From assembly GCA_016211105.1 (NCBI GenBank), contig JACQSX010000033.1, forward strand, positions 272,816 through 336,815: a stretch of DNA of 64,000 nt, given 5' to 3'. The DNA is from Acidobacteriota bacterium. Its GTDB lineage: Bacteria > Acidobacteriota > UBA6911 > JACQSX01. Below, piece by piece: positions 1-9,661 of this stretch. How positions within the stretch are numbered: the stretch's first letter is position 1; the number at the start of each line of letters is the position of its first letter. The notes under the pieces are model-generated. The model saw only the letters and a list, made by a program, of their open reading frames with translations, was not told the DNA's origin and did not search any database. The position numbers and the translations under genes were made by a program.

Positions 1-337
1 CGTTTGCCGGATCTGACTCGAGAGCCTTTTCCGCTGTTTGCAGAGCGTCATCCGTGCGACCGATATCCGCAAGCGTAGCGGCATACTCGGCGAGAATTTG
101 CGTATTGTTAGGATCGCTCCTTAAAGCAATCTCATATTCGGAAAGCGCATTCGCAAAGTCACCGGAAGCATCATAAAGGCGAGCCAGAATGAAGTGATAA
201 TAGACTTCAGCAAGCGCAGAAGGGACCGGTCGGTTTGCTTCCAACGTCCCGATCTCAGCCCGGAGATGAAGAGTCGACAAAAAACCAACAAGTAGAACGA
301 GAAGGCTTATCTGAAGATACTCAAAGATCCGGTTCAT
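1..337 (-). CDS. TPR-repeat protein, N-terminal part (runs off the left edge)
   Basis: Reading the minus strand from an ATG at 337 gives an uninterrupted frame to the window edge, about 112 residues. It starts MNRIFEYLQ followed by a hydrophobic stretch (ISLLVLLVGFLS), which looks like a signal peptide or membrane anchor. It then shows helix-turn-helix repeats of TPR type: a YYHFILARLYDASGDFANAL helix pair, then 34 residues later LAEYAATLADIGRTDDAL, with the usual small residues and a closing DP before each next helix. TPR domains hold protein partners. The partner and full length cannot be seen because the C-terminus is outside the window. No strong Shine-Dalgarno precedes the ATG, so the exact start is uncertain. 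Confidence 0.75.
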   Translation of the reverse strand, partial: MNRIFEYLQISLLVLLVGFLSTLHLRAEIGTLEANRPVPSALAEVYYHFILARLYDASGDFANALSEYEIALRSDPNNTQILAEYAATLADIGRTDDALQTAEKALESDPAN

Positions 338-540
338 GTGAGGTGGTTTTACTCGTGCCACTTGGCTATTATCGCACGCTCCCTCAGGGAGAGCAATTGC
401 AGATGGAATCAGGATTACGGTGGCCTATGGGTTGCCTTTTTTGCCTGCAGGTCGTCAACACTCAAGACGAGCTCCATCAGGCACGAACCTAGGTGTCAAC
501 CCGCGCGACAATAGGGTCGGCGACGAGCCGGAAGCACACT

Positions 541-3129
541 TCACTGCGACGTTTGCGGCAATACCACTGATAGTGTTTCCGGGTCGGCGCCAGAGAAAAG
601 CTCCAAGCCCACGATTGGGATACTGGACTGCACCCGTACCCTGCCGTCCCACTGGGAGGTCAAACCAAAAATAGACGCCAAGCTGCCGACCAGGCGACGG
701 TTGGGTTCTATGACAAGCTGCTTGCTAGCCGTGGGCGCGCCATCCACTGCAAAAACGTCCATTGTCACTCGAGCTGGATCTTGGTTGGGATTGACCAATG
801 CGATTTCGGTTACAAACCCTCCACCTTGAGCCAGATCTGCAAGGTGAAAATCAACTCCAGAACTATCTACCAGCGGAAAGGCAGACATCGCCTTCCCGTC
901 AAACGTAAAAATCTCGGCTGAAGCCACGACCCCAGCATTACTGCTGACGACTCGTAACCACGCAGAGATTGGCGCGTCGCCGGCCAGTTCGAACAACTCT
1001 GCTAAATCAGTCATCGCCATGTTCTTAGCCAATACCGAGAGAGTCCTTGTGGCCAGCGTCTTACCACTATCGTCAACCAGTGTCACAACCAACGTCGAAT
1101 CCTGGTCGCTCAGGCTGACGAAACTGACAACTGTCCTGAAACCACCCAACAGCAGGACCTGAGCCGCTATCAACTCCGTGCCGCTCGCGGCCGTCATCGG
1201 AGGAGGCGTGATGCCGGGCAATACACTCAACGCTTCAGCACTTTCATAAAAAGCGAGCGCATTAATGCGCAACGATCCGCGAATGACGAGATAGACTCCC
1301 TGGAGGCCAACCGCTTCCGGGAGAAAATCAGGCTCATTCGGATCCGTGCTTTTCAATTTGCGAGCTAGGACCGCGCCTCCGTCGAGATTTGCAGAAACGC
1401 TCGTGACTACGTTACCTTCCTGATCGATAAGATCCACGCCCACATCAACACTATTGAAATTAGGATTCGTAATTACCAACTCGGTGGAAAAGTCGTCATT
1501 CTGTCTTACCACCGGAAACACGAAGGAAAAGTCGCTATGCCGATTGACGCTTGCCACATCCAGTTTCTTGCCCGTATAATCGCCGGTCACAAGAGATCCG
1601 ATCAAGCTGGACTCTGTGCTATCAGCCGTGATCCATCCATCAATGGGATTTTGTCCCAGGTCGTTCTGAAACAATTCTGCGGCAGTGGTCACCACCTGCT
1701 GGCCCGCATTAAAATCCAAACTCGTGGGATTGGTTACAGTAGCCGACCCGACGCTCTCAAACGCCTCGCCAAACTTGGACAGCGCCTGCAGCTTCAGATT
1801 GGCAGGCGTGGGTCCAACGTTGGCAAGAGCTAAGCCGGTGAACCGGTTTGTGTCAGCGTGAAATCGCGGAAGAATAAAAGCGAACGTCTTGCCAAGAAAA
1901 TCAATCGTATTGGATACAAAGTTCAATACCGCGACCTGTTTCTCATCCGGAGTGAGCGCCACAAAAATCGGATCACCATCCAGGCTCACGGGATCCTTTC
2001 CCACCGGAGTTCGCGTCGTTATCGCATACGTTTCCATGTCAATTCCGTAAACGCCATCCTCTCCTGGACTCGCCACATATGCGCTCTTTGAATCCGCGGT
2101 GAAGACAATATTCGTCGCTTCCGAAAATCCACTTGTTAGGGTACTCAGCTGGGTTATCAACTCCAGGGTATCAGTAGAAAGAACCGCAATCTCGGCTCGT
2201 TCTACCACCACAAAACGCGAGCCATCCGGAGTCACAGCGGTGTACAGAGTGTCAATTCCCAGTTCAATGCGTTTTAAAATCTCGCCCGTGCTGGTATCAA
2301 AGATATAAGCTACATCGTTTCCAAACGGCTCTTTGTTGCCATCGTCGCCGATAATTCCCTTACTGTCATCCAAACTCAAGGTTACATTGTGGATCGCCAA
2401 AAAATCATGAGTTTCCTTGGGTGTAATCGTAAGACGCACGGTAAATGGGGCCACGTCCACAATCGACACAGAATCGGGTGTCGTTGAGAATTGTTGGTCT
2501 GAAACATTGACCGCCACAAAGAAAGCACCGTTGTGGGCCATGGTCAATCTCACGGGATGACTTCCTCCGGGAAGCTTCAATCGAGGCGGGATCTCGGTTC
2601 CCTCCGGAACCTGGAATCTGACAATCTCATCTGTTCCGGTAGAAGCGACAAATCCAATTTTGCTGTCCGGCGTGAACACCACATTGCTGCCAAGCCCAAA
2701 ATCCACCCTGTCCAGTGTTACTGTTTTTACCGCCAAACTCTCGACATCAATGAGGGAGATACTGCCTAAAAACTTATTCACTGGAATCTTGTCCGCCAAG
2801 TGGGTATTGGCGACCACGACGGTTCTCTTGTCCTGGGTCATTGCCAGCAAAGCCGGATTCTTTCCCACAGGAAGATTTGCAACGGATGCCATCGACGTGG
2901 TGTCAAATACCACAACTGAATCCGACCCGGGGAAATTTACGAAGCCTGCCCGCCCATCAGGGGAAAATAGCATGGTGGGAGAGAAGAAATTATCGGTCAC
3001 CACGCTATTGGTATCAAACTTGAGGTTAAGACCGGCAATGGACGGATCAAAAGTAGAAGAAACCCGGTCAGCGTACAGCGGGGCCAAAATCGCCCTGCTT
3101 ACCATTAATATTGTCAAAAGACGTTTCAT
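541..3129 (-). CDS. secreted YVTN beta-propeller protein with C-terminal repeated beta domains
   Basis: This 862-residue protein begins MKRLLTILMV with a short signal peptide ending near LYADRV, so it is probably exported. Residues about 25-420 carry repeated propeller blades with SPDGRAGFVNFPGSDSVVV-like signatures (FTPDSKIGFVASTGTDE, VTPDGSRFVVVE, FTADSKSAYVASPGED, LTPDEKQVAVLNFVSNT), typical of YVTN/WD40-like propellers. The remaining 430 residues contain four similar beta-rich segments, each with an [AV][LI]xNP-like strand (GLALANVGP, ELVITNPN, VVSFVSLSD, EIALVNPN). I infer a surface or secreted binding protein; no catalytic motif is visible. The ATG at 3129 is preferred to the TTG one codon upstream, with GAGG 11 bases before it. 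A TATAAT-like -10 lies at 3164-3169 but no good -35 accompanies it. Confidence 0.8.
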   Translation of the reverse strand: MKRLLTILMVSRAILAPLYADRVSSTFDPSIAGLNLKFDTNSVVTDNFFSPTMLFSPDGRAGFVNFPGSDSVVVFDTTSMASVANLPVGKNPALLAMTQDKRTVVVANTHLADKIPVNKFLGSISLIDVESLAVKTVTLDRVDFGLGSNVVFTPDSKIGFVASTGTDEIVRFQVPEGTEIPPRLKLPGGSHPVRLTMAHNGAFFVAVNVSDQQFSTTPDSVSIVDVAPFTVRLTITPKETHDFLAIHNVTLSLDDSKGIIGDDGNKEPFGNDVAYIFDTSTGEILKRIELGIDTLYTAVTPDGSRFVVVERAEIAVLSTDTLELITQLSTLTSGFSEATNIVFTADSKSAYVASPGEDGVYGIDMETYAITTRTPVGKDPVSLDGDPIFVALTPDEKQVAVLNFVSNTIDFLGKTFAFILPRFHADTNRFTGLALANVGPTPANLKLQALSKFGEAFESVGSATVTNPTSLDFNAGQQVVTTAAELFQNDLGQNPIDGWITADSTESSLIGSLVTGDYTGKKLDVASVNRHSDFSFVFPVVRQNDDFSTELVITNPNFNSVDVGVDLIDQEGNVVTSVSANLDGGAVLARKLKSTDPNEPDFLPEAVGLQGVYLVIRGSLRINALAFYESAEALSVLPGITPPPMTAASGTELIAAQVLLLGGFRTVVSFVSLSDQDSTLVVTLVDDSGKTLATRTLSVLAKNMAMTDLAELFELAGDAPISAWLRVVSSNAGVVASAEIFTFDGKAMSAFPLVDSSGVDFHLADLAQGGGFVTEIALVNPNQDPARVTMDVFAVDGAPTASKQLVIEPNRRLVGSLASIFGLTSQWDGRVRVQSSIPIVGLELFSGADPETLSVVLPQTSQ

Positions 3130-3208
3130 CAAACCAATATCCTCTACCTTTTAAAAACTTGTAATTATAAGCTCAATGCTGGGTAGATCAGGAATTTCTT
3201 CAAGGAGT

Positions 3209-3493
3209 TCAAGTTTTCTGCACAAATTGGATCGACTTGACCACTTCCTTACCGAAGAACTTATTCAGACGCGCGCGTATATCCTCAGAAAGGCGCGATA
3301 GCTCCGCCAGCCATCGCTCATCAGACGCCGCTACCTGGAGGACACCATCCCGAAAAGCAACGGGCAAAGAATTGCTACTAATTCGTTTTCCTAATAGAGC
3401 CTGCCACTGGCCTTTCAGAATTATCTCAACCAAGACCGGCTGGTCGCAAAAATCCCGGGCCAGTTGCGCCATGAAGTTGCCAAGGGGCTTCAT
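3209..3493 (-). CDS. DciA-like protein (DUF721)
   Basis: This 94-residue protein has the DUF721 pattern: a WQALLGKRISSNSLPV segment followed by FRDGVLQVAASDERWLAELSRL and a basic C-terminal helix (RARLNKFFGKEVVKSIQFV). DciA proteins help load the replicative DnaB helicase in bacteria that lack DnaC/DnaI. It is shorter than many family members because the frame is closed by a TGA nine codons upstream of the ATG. No good ribosome-binding site is visible. It lies upstream of the YVTN gene on the same strand with a 76-base gap, and a functional link between them is not suggested. The assignment rests on fold-level pattern only. Confidence 0.65.
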   Translation of the reverse strand: MKPLGNFMAQLARDFCDQPVLVEIILKGQWQALLGKRISSNSLPVAFRDGVLQVAASDERWLAELSRLSEDIRARLNKFFGKEVVKSIQFVQKT

Positions 3494-3958
3494 CGAACAT
3501 GCAACCAGAGATCATTCACGCTCACACCCAAGCAAGCAGGTCCCGTTTTGCTCATCGCCGCCAAACCCACCAAAAAGAAAGAGGCATGTTGTCAAGCACC
3601 CTGCACAAACTGTTTCGCTGCTTTAATGAAATCGTTCAGTGCCGAACAGGAACGCATCGTTTTGAATTCTACCACATGTAAAACACCGGCAAACCCGGAG
3701 CCGTCTGCAGCGATCCTGTCCTGGGCCTTCCCCACTCGCTTTGGCTTTGCAAAGTCCAAAGCGTCTGGTGATTCTGCTCCCCTCGATTAGCTCTCATCAG
3801 GCGTCTGGAAACGCTCTTTTAGATCCCTCCGGGTGTCCGATGCGTGGCGGAGGATGGGCGACATACTTGACTCGGAAGAAACTGTGTATTTCAATAGGGC
3901 GGATTTATGCAAGTTGCTCTGGCTTGAGAAGCGGGGCAACTGAATCGATCGATTGTTT
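3494..3958. other. intergenic stretch without a supported gene
   Basis: About 465 bases lie between the minus-strand DciA-like gene and the plus-strand HNH gene, so both promoters should be here. Short open frames exist on both strands but none has a recognisable protein pattern or a ribosome-binding site. A weak TTGACT near 3868 on the plus strand could be a -35 for the HNH gene, but no good -10 follows. Confidence 0.5.
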
Positions 3959-4495
3959 ATGGAACAGACATTGCTCTTGAATGCCACCTACGAGCCATTA
4001 CAGGTGGTCAACTGGAAGAAGGCACTGACGCTGTTATTTTCAGGCAAGGCCGAGGTTGTGGCCGAATACGAAAGAGAGATTAACAGCGTCAGTTTTTCCA
4101 TAAAGCTTCCGTCCATCCTGCGGCTGTTCAAATTTATAAGGATCAACCGTAAGCACACCCGAATAAAGTTCTCCCGTGCCAATATTTACTCCCGAGACAA
4201 TCACTGCTGCCAGTACTGTGGAACCAAATGCTCCAGCGATATGTTAACCTTTGATCACGTCGTACCCATTGTTCAAGGCGGGAGTAAGAGCTGGGATAAC
4301 ATCGTCACTTGTTGCATTCACTGCAATCACAAAAAAGGCGGACGCACGCCCCACGAAGCTGGCTTGAAGCTGATCCGGAAGCCATGTGCGCCACAATGGG
4401 TTGCTACCAGGATTACTTTTTCTGTCGGCTTTCGCAGCGCTCCTGAAAGTTGGCGCGATTATCTGTACTGGAACGTCGAACTCGAGGCCGATTAG
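3959..4495 (+). CDS. HNH endonuclease family protein
   Basis: This 178-residue protein opens with MEQTLLLNATYEPLQVVNW, the typical start of a widespread chromosomal HNH family. The nuclease core is in the second half: a CQYCG pair, then FDHVVPIVQGG, an asparagine (DNIVTCC), and a CIHCNHKKGGR segment. The two CxxC pairs should bind structural zinc, and the DH, N and H residues form the beta-beta-alpha metal site. ATG 3959 is preferred to TTG 3953 because it gives the standard family start. The biological role of these housekeeping HNH proteins is unknown to me. There is no inhibitor, methylase or phage gene next to it. Confidence 0.85.
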   Translation: MEQTLLLNATYEPLQVVNWKKALTLLFSGKAEVVAEYEREINSVSFSIKLPSILRLFKFIRINRKHTRIKFSRANIYSRDNHCCQYCGTKCSSDMLTFDHVVPIVQGGSKSWDNIVTCCIHCNHKKGGRTPHEAGLKLIRKPCAPQWVATRITFSVGFRSAPESWRDYLYWNVELEAD

Positions 4496-4607
4496 TACTG
4501 TCTCCTGCAATTACAGGTAGGAATCGGGCCGGCGCATGGAGAACACGACTCGGCGGGGGTGAAGTAAGTACCGCTCCGGCCCACCCCAGGTAGAAATTTC
4601 AAGCACT

Positions 4608-5327
4608 GTGACCACTTGCAAAATCACAATCCATTCCTCGTCTATTCCTATCCGACCGGCAATCGCCCTATTTGCCAAAGCGCCTATTCCGAACAAAGTG
4701 AAAACCCGGTTGCAGCCATGCCTCACTGCAGATGAAGCGCTGGCTTTGCACATTGCGTGCTTGGAAGACCTGTGCGAGAAACTGGCGGCGCTGAAAAATG
4801 GATTTGAAATCTATTGCTTCTTAAGCGAAGAAGTGGACAGCATTCCTGAGCGTTGTCGTACCTCCAACCTCCGTATACAAGCGCCGGGGGACCTAGGACG
4901 GAGAATGCAGGCCGCCGCTGAGCACCTGTTTGATTTGAGGCACGACGCGGTAATTTTCCTCGGATCCGATACTCCCCACCTTGACCCGAAGTTGCTGTTC
5001 CAGGCTATCGACTCTTTGCAGGATTATGAAGTGGTCATTGGCCCATCTCAGGATGGGGGCTATTACCTACTGGCTCTGAAGCAGCCCCATCAGAAACTGT
5101 TTCGCAACATCAACTGGGGATCGGAGAAAGTACTCAGTGAAACTTTAGAACGCCTCCGGCGCCGTAAGACATCCTTCGCCCTGCTAGAAGAGAGTTTTGA
5201 TCTGGATCGTCCAAGCGACTTGAAACGTTTCATGCAAAGTGAGGCTCGGATTTTCGCTCCCAGGACCTTCGCTCTACTAAAGGGAATCGAAATCAAGGGA
5301 TATCTCAATAGAGACCATCATGACTAG
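4608..5327 (+). CDS. DUF2064 / TIGR04282 nucleotidyltransferase-like protein
   Basis: The 239-residue product matches the DUF2064 family, a GT-A-fold group annotated as glycosyltransferases of arsenosugar type and related to MobA/CofC nucleotidyltransferases. The diagnostic segments are AIALFAKAPIPNKVKTRL near the N-terminus (nucleotide-binding basic loop), FLGSDTPHLDP (metal-binding Asp), IGPSQDGGYYLLAL and a final DLDRPSDL. The GTG at 4608 is the annotated start, but the first 17 residues are poorly conserved in type and a later start is possible. It sits just upstream of ileS on the same strand. No partner gene for arsenosugar synthesis is present, so the substrate is unknown. Confidence 0.8.
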   Translation: MTTCKITIHSSSIPIRPAIALFAKAPIPNKVKTRLQPCLTADEALALHIACLEDLCEKLAALKNGFEIYCFLSEEVDSIPERCRTSNLRIQAPGDLGRRMQAAAEHLFDLRHDAVIFLGSDTPHLDPKLLFQAIDSLQDYEVVIGPSQDGGYYLLALKQPHQKLFRNINWGSEKVLSETLERLRRRKTSFALLEESFDLDRPSDLKRFMQSEARIFAPRTFALLKGIEIKGYLNRDHHD

Positions 5328-5378
5328 GTTGGTGGTCTACTCGTGTTATATTTCTATCCATTGGACTGGGAGATTAAT

Positions 5379-8192
5379 TTGACGACGCTAGATTTAAAGC
5401 AAACCCTGAATTTGCCGAAAACCGATTTCCCAATGAAAGCCAACCTGCCGACCAAGGAACCTGCAATGTTGGCCCGTTGGGAGAAAATCGCCCTATATGA
5501 AAAGATCCTTCAGGCGCGCCTAGGCCGGACTGTTTTTGTCCTCCACGATGGCCCGCCTTACGCAAATGGCAATATCCACTTGGGTCATGCCCTGAACAAG
5601 ATTCTGAAAGACTTGGTAGTAAAGTCCAAAACCATGGCCGGCTACCGCGCCCCCTACCTGCCCGGCTGGGATTGCCATGGCCTTCCCATTGAAATCAAAG
5701 TGGACCAAAACTTGGGAGAGAAGAAGGCATCAATGACCCAGGTTCAAATTCGCCAAGCCTGTCGGAAGTATGCCGAAAAATACGTGCAAGTTCAAAAGGA
5801 AGAGTTCAAACGCCTTGGGATCTTTGGGCAATGGGAGCGGCCTTATCTCACCATGAGCTATCACTACGAAGCAGAGATCACACGGGCGCTGGCTGGTTTT
5901 GTGGAACGCGGTAATGTCTATCGGGGGCTGAAGCCTGTGCTCTGGTGTACACATTGCCTGACGGCGCTGGCCGAGGCAGAAGTGGAATATGAGAATCACC
6001 AGAGTCCTTCGATCTTTGTCAAATTCCCAATGATTGCCGACTCCGTTCCATGGGCGGATCCACACCCAGACGCGGCATTTGCGGTGATCTGGACAACGAC
6101 ACCCTGGACTTTACCAGCCAATCTTGCAATCGCGGTACACCCGGATTTCGATTATTCGCTTCTCAAAGTCAAGAACGAACACTTCTGGATTGCTACGCAG
6201 CGGATTGAGGCAGTAATGAGAGAGTGTGGAATAACAGATTGGACTGTGGTGAAAACCGTCAAAGGGTCCACGATGTTAGGACACCGTGCGCGTCATCCAT
6301 GGATCGATCGGGACTCGCCGTTCATCGCCGCCGACTATGTCAGCTTGGATCAAGGAACGGGACTGGTGCACACAGCGCCGGGACATGGACAGGAAGATTA
6401 TGTGTCCGGTCTAAAGTACGATCTGGAGATCTACAATCCAGTCGACCACCGTGGGTGCTTTGCAGAGGAAATCGAGTTTTTCAAAGGACAGCAGGTTCTT
6501 GAAGCCAATCCGAAAATCGTACAGTTGTTAAAAGAGAGGGGACTGCTGTTGCACAGCGACAGGGTTATCCACTCCTATCCGCACTGCTGGCGCTGCCATA
6601 ATCCGGTGATCTTTCGCGCTACCCCCCAGTGGTTCATCGCCATGGATGCAAGTGATCTCCGCGCGCGGGCGCTGGCGGAACTGAAGAAGGTGAAATGGAT
6701 TCCAGAGTGGGGCGAAGAGAGAATTGCTAACATGATTTCCAGCCGGCCAGACTGGTGCATCTCGCGCCAACGGGTTTGGGGAGTCCCAATCGTGGCGTTC
6801 TACTGCACTGCCTGCAACGAGATTCTGGCTAGTGAAGGCGTAATTCGGCACGTCGCTGAAATCTTCGAACGCGAAGGAGCAGACGCATGGTACGCACGCG
6901 GCGAACTAGAACTGCTGCCCCCAAACACCGTTTGCAGCCGATGTGGAGCGTGGCAATTCAAAAAAGAATTCGACATCCTCGACGTATGGTTTGATTCCGG
7001 TTCCAGTCTCCTGGCAGTACTGGGGCAACAAGGGGAACAAAAAGATGTCAATGTTACATGGCCAGCGGACATGTATCTGGAAGGAAATGATCAGTACCGT
7101 GGCTGGTTCCAGAGTTCGCTGCTCGTCGGCGTGGGTACGCGCAACGGTGCTCCCTATCGTTCGGTGGTGACTCACGGCATGACTCTGGATGCCGAGGGAA
7201 AGGCAATGTCAAAATCCGTTGGAAACGTCATCGCGCCACAGAAGATCATTAAGCAAAGCGGTGCGGAGATCCTTCGGTTGTGGGTTTGCTCGATCGACTA
7301 CCGAGAGGATGCCCGCCTGTCTCCCGAAATCCTTTCGCGGCTGCAGGAAGCTTACAGAAAGATCCGTAATACTGCACGCTTCATTCTGGGCAACCTTTAC
7401 GATTTTGAGCCTGCCAAGCACCGCCTCGCCTTGGAAGATCTGTGGGAATTAGACCGTTGGGCCCTAGCGCGAACTTTCGAAGTCTCGGAAAAGGCAAAGG
7501 CGGGTTTTGAAAGTTACCAGTTTCACGTCGTATATCACTTGCTGCACCAATTCTGTGTTTCCGATCTTTCATCGTTCTACCTGGACATTCTGAAGGATCG
7601 ACTCTACACCCGGGCATCGAACTCACGGGCACGGCGTTCTGCCCAGACTGCCTTGTTTGAAGTGCTTGATTGCTTATGTCGTCTGCTGGCGCCTCTTTTG
7701 CCGTTTACCGCGGACGAAATCTGGCTCCAGCTACATGACCAAGAACCTGGCGATGAGTCTGTGCACCTCAAACTGTTTCGAAATATGCGCGACTACGCAG
7801 ACAACACTTTACTGGTGCGATGGGAACGGCTGTTGCAGCTCCGAGAAGAAATCTACAAGAAATTGGAAGAGGCGCGGCAGGCAAAACTCATCGGAACTTC
7901 CCTGGAAGCCCAGTTGGTCTTGGTTTGCGGTGAGCATCAATTCGATTATTTGAAGGGATTTTCTTCTGATCTTCGTTATATCTTTATTGTGTCGGAAGTC
8001 GCTTTGGAAGAATCCGCTGACTTTGGACCGGACTATTTAGAAATCAAGGTGCAGCCGGCAGAGGGTAAGAAATGTGAGCGCTGTTGGAACTACTCTTCCG
8101 ACGTCGGCATCAATAACCAATATCCTTCGGTTTGTTCACGGTGTGTTGCGGCACTGGAGGAGATGGTCGGGGCATCGGGCGGAGTTGCATGA
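5379..8192 (+). CDS. ileS: isoleucyl-tRNA synthetase
   Basis: This class Ia synthetase charges tRNA-Ile in the cytoplasm. The HIGH motif appears as HLGH in PYANGNIHLGHALNK near residue 67, and KMSKS as AMSKS in EGKAMSKSVGN near residue 606. The CP1 editing insert lies between them (TTTPWTLPAN, GTGLVHTAPGHGQEDY). The C-terminal zinc ribbon is present as CERCWNY and CSRC. The frame is open back to a GTG at 5343. However, the TTG at 5379 is preceded by GGGAG at good spacing and gives the standard family start (TLNLPKTDFPMKANLP about 8 residues in), giving 937 residues. The stop overlaps the lspA start. Confidence 0.97.
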   Translation: MTTLDLKQTLNLPKTDFPMKANLPTKEPAMLARWEKIALYEKILQARLGRTVFVLHDGPPYANGNIHLGHALNKILKDLVVKSKTMAGYRAPYLPGWDCHGLPIEIKVDQNLGEKKASMTQVQIRQACRKYAEKYVQVQKEEFKRLGIFGQWERPYLTMSYHYEAEITRALAGFVERGNVYRGLKPVLWCTHCLTALAEAEVEYENHQSPSIFVKFPMIADSVPWADPHPDAAFAVIWTTTPWTLPANLAIAVHPDFDYSLLKVKNEHFWIATQRIEAVMRECGITDWTVVKTVKGSTMLGHRARHPWIDRDSPFIAADYVSLDQGTGLVHTAPGHGQEDYVSGLKYDLEIYNPVDHRGCFAEEIEFFKGQQVLEANPKIVQLLKERGLLLHSDRVIHSYPHCWRCHNPVIFRATPQWFIAMDASDLRARALAELKKVKWIPEWGEERIANMISSRPDWCISRQRVWGVPIVAFYCTACNEILASEGVIRHVAEIFEREGADAWYARGELELLPPNTVCSRCGAWQFKKEFDILDVWFDSGSSLLAVLGQQGEQKDVNVTWPADMYLEGNDQYRGWFQSSLLVGVGTRNGAPYRSVVTHGMTLDAEGKAMSKSVGNVIAPQKIIKQSGAEILRLWVCSIDYREDARLSPEILSRLQEAYRKIRNTARFILGNLYDFEPAKHRLALEDLWELDRWALARTFEVSEKAKAGFESYQFHVVYHLLHQFCVSDLSSFYLDILKDRLYTRASNSRARRSAQTALFEVLDCLCRLLAPLLPFTADEIWLQLHDQEPGDESVHLKLFRNMRDYADNTLLVRWERLLQLREEIYKKLEEARQAKLIGTSLEAQLVLVCGEHQFDYLKGFSSDLRYIFIVSEVALEESADFGPDYLEIKVQPAEGKKCERCWNYSSDVGINNQYPSVCSRCVAALEEMVGASGGVA

Positions 8193-8725
8193 GGATTCCA
8201 CAGGCATTTATCTACGGATCGATCCTACTGGGGCTGGATCTTTGGACCAAGAACTGGGCACACCAGCACCTGCAGCATCGGGATGTCGAGTTGATCCCGC
8301 GCTTTTTCAAGTTGAGCCTAGTTCATAACCGCGGAATTGCATTCGGCTTGTTCGATGATCCCGTTGCCGTCAGCCCAATCAAGTCACTTGTTCTGATCTC
8401 GGTCGCCCTGGCGGCCCTCCTGGTGGTAAGCACCTATGCCTTCCGAACACCGCCACGTGCGCGGGCTGCGCACCTGGCGCTCGGGTTCTTATTAGGAGGG
8501 ATCCTGGGCAACATGATCGACCGCATCGCCCATTTCTATGTGATCGACTTCCTGGATTTCAACCTCTATTTTTTCAAGTTTCCAACATTCAACCTTGCAG
8601 ATACCGGCATTACAGTCGGCGTGGTCTTGCTTTTGCTGCTGGAGGCTCTACACGAAGGAGGAAATTGGGAAGGGTACCCGCCCCCCAATGCTGGGGTGCC
8701 AGGAGAAACCGAGAGATGGAGCTGA
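8189..8725 (+). CDS. lspA: lipoprotein signal peptidase II
   Basis: LspA is the inner-membrane aspartyl protease that removes signal peptides from diacylglyceryl-modified prolipoproteins. The 178-residue protein has four membrane segments and the two catalytic aspartates in conserved boxes: GNMIDRI and FNLADTGI. The VHNRGIAFGLF segment is the other family signature. The ATG at 8189 overlaps the ileS stop as ATGA, so translation is probably coupled. The ileS-lspA order is common in bacteria. The C-terminal 25 residues after the last membrane segment are hydrophilic. Together with lolA downstream this forms a small lipoprotein-handling cluster. Confidence 0.95.
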   Translation: MRIPQAFIYGSILLGLDLWTKNWAHQHLQHRDVELIPRFFKLSLVHNRGIAFGLFDDPVAVSPIKSLVLISVALAALLVVSTYAFRTPPRARAAHLALGFLLGGILGNMIDRIAHFYVIDFLDFNLYFFKFPTFNLADTGITVGVVLLLLLEALHEGGNWEGYPPPNAGVPGETERWS

Positions 8726-8817
8726 GCCTAGTGTCTGCTGGGCAGTGGCTCAACCCATAAATACCGCTGTATTTGCGCACGAGGCTTTGGGGCCAGATCG
8801 CGAGCCGAGGAGGCAAA

Positions 8818-9537
8818 GTGGCAACATTGGCGACGACGGGCCACAAAGAGATCACCCGCAGTCTCCATTTACCCGAAGGGTTGCGGCGGGACGGCCTCGC
8901 TTTCTTTGTGCTTTTCTTCACGGTTGTTTTATCCGCGTGCACGGCACAAGCTGGATCAAATATCGCAAGCCTCGCAGATGCCATTCAAAGTCACTACGAT
9001 ACAATGCGTAGCTTTAAGGCTGATTTCGTGCAGATTTATCGGAGCGCATTCAGCAATGAACGGGAATCCGGAGTTGTCTACATGAAAAAACCCGGCAAGA
9101 TGCGCTGGGAGTACACCGCACCCACCCAAAAACTCTTCATCACGGACGGACAAAAGACATATTTTTACGTGCCCCACGACAAACAAGTCACTGTCGGCAC
9201 CTGGCAAGTGGATTCCACAGCTACGCCGCTCCTCTTTCTGCTAGGCCAAGGAAATCTCAGAAAAGACTTTGATATTGGCTCTTCTGCTGACGCCAAACTG
9301 GCAGGGGGAGATATCGTGTTGTTATTGACACCGAAGACCGAACAGGCCGGTTTCAAGGAAGTGCTCCTCGAAGTTCGGGAAAAAAGCGCGGATGTCCTGC
9401 GACTTTCAGTGATCGAGCACAACGGAAATCGAAATGACTACGTGCTGCGGTCGTTCCAGCAAAATACTCCCGTCGCGGAGGACAAATTTCAGTTCAAGGT
9501 TCCCAATGGTGTGGAGATCATTACGGAAGATCAGTAA
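8818..9537 (+). CDS. lolA: LolA-like outer-membrane lipoprotein carrier
   Basis: This 239-residue protein resembles LolA, which ferries lipoproteins across the periplasm to the outer membrane. It has a hydrophobic export signal (LAFFVLFFTVVLSACTAQA). The core follows: MRSFKADFVQIYRS, ESGVVYMKKPGKMRWEY, and FITDGQKTYFYVP, which is the usual LolA beginning of the half-barrel. The signal contains a cysteine (LSACTA), so it could itself be lipidated; I cannot decide. The GTG at 8818 is chosen because GAGGAGG lies four bases upstream, although the frame is open from 8773. It is 92 bases downstream of lspA and likely shares its transcript. Confidence 0.88.
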   Translation: MATLATTGHKEITRSLHLPEGLRRDGLAFFVLFFTVVLSACTAQAGSNIASLADAIQSHYDTMRSFKADFVQIYRSAFSNERESGVVYMKKPGKMRWEYTAPTQKLFITDGQKTYFYVPHDKQVTVGTWQVDSTATPLLFLLGQGNLRKDFDIGSSADAKLAGGDIVLLLTPKTEQAGFKEVLLEVREKSADVLRLSVIEHNGNRNDYVLRSFQQNTPVAEDKFQFKVPNGVEIITEDQ

Positions 9538-9661
9538 TTGCGACTGCGATTTGAACAAAACTATTCGTTCTCCGTAACCTGTCATCCGGTGATCCTATTG
9601 GAAGGAATCCGCGATCAACGGACCAAGATCAGAGCACATGAATCTCCAATCCGTAATCGAC

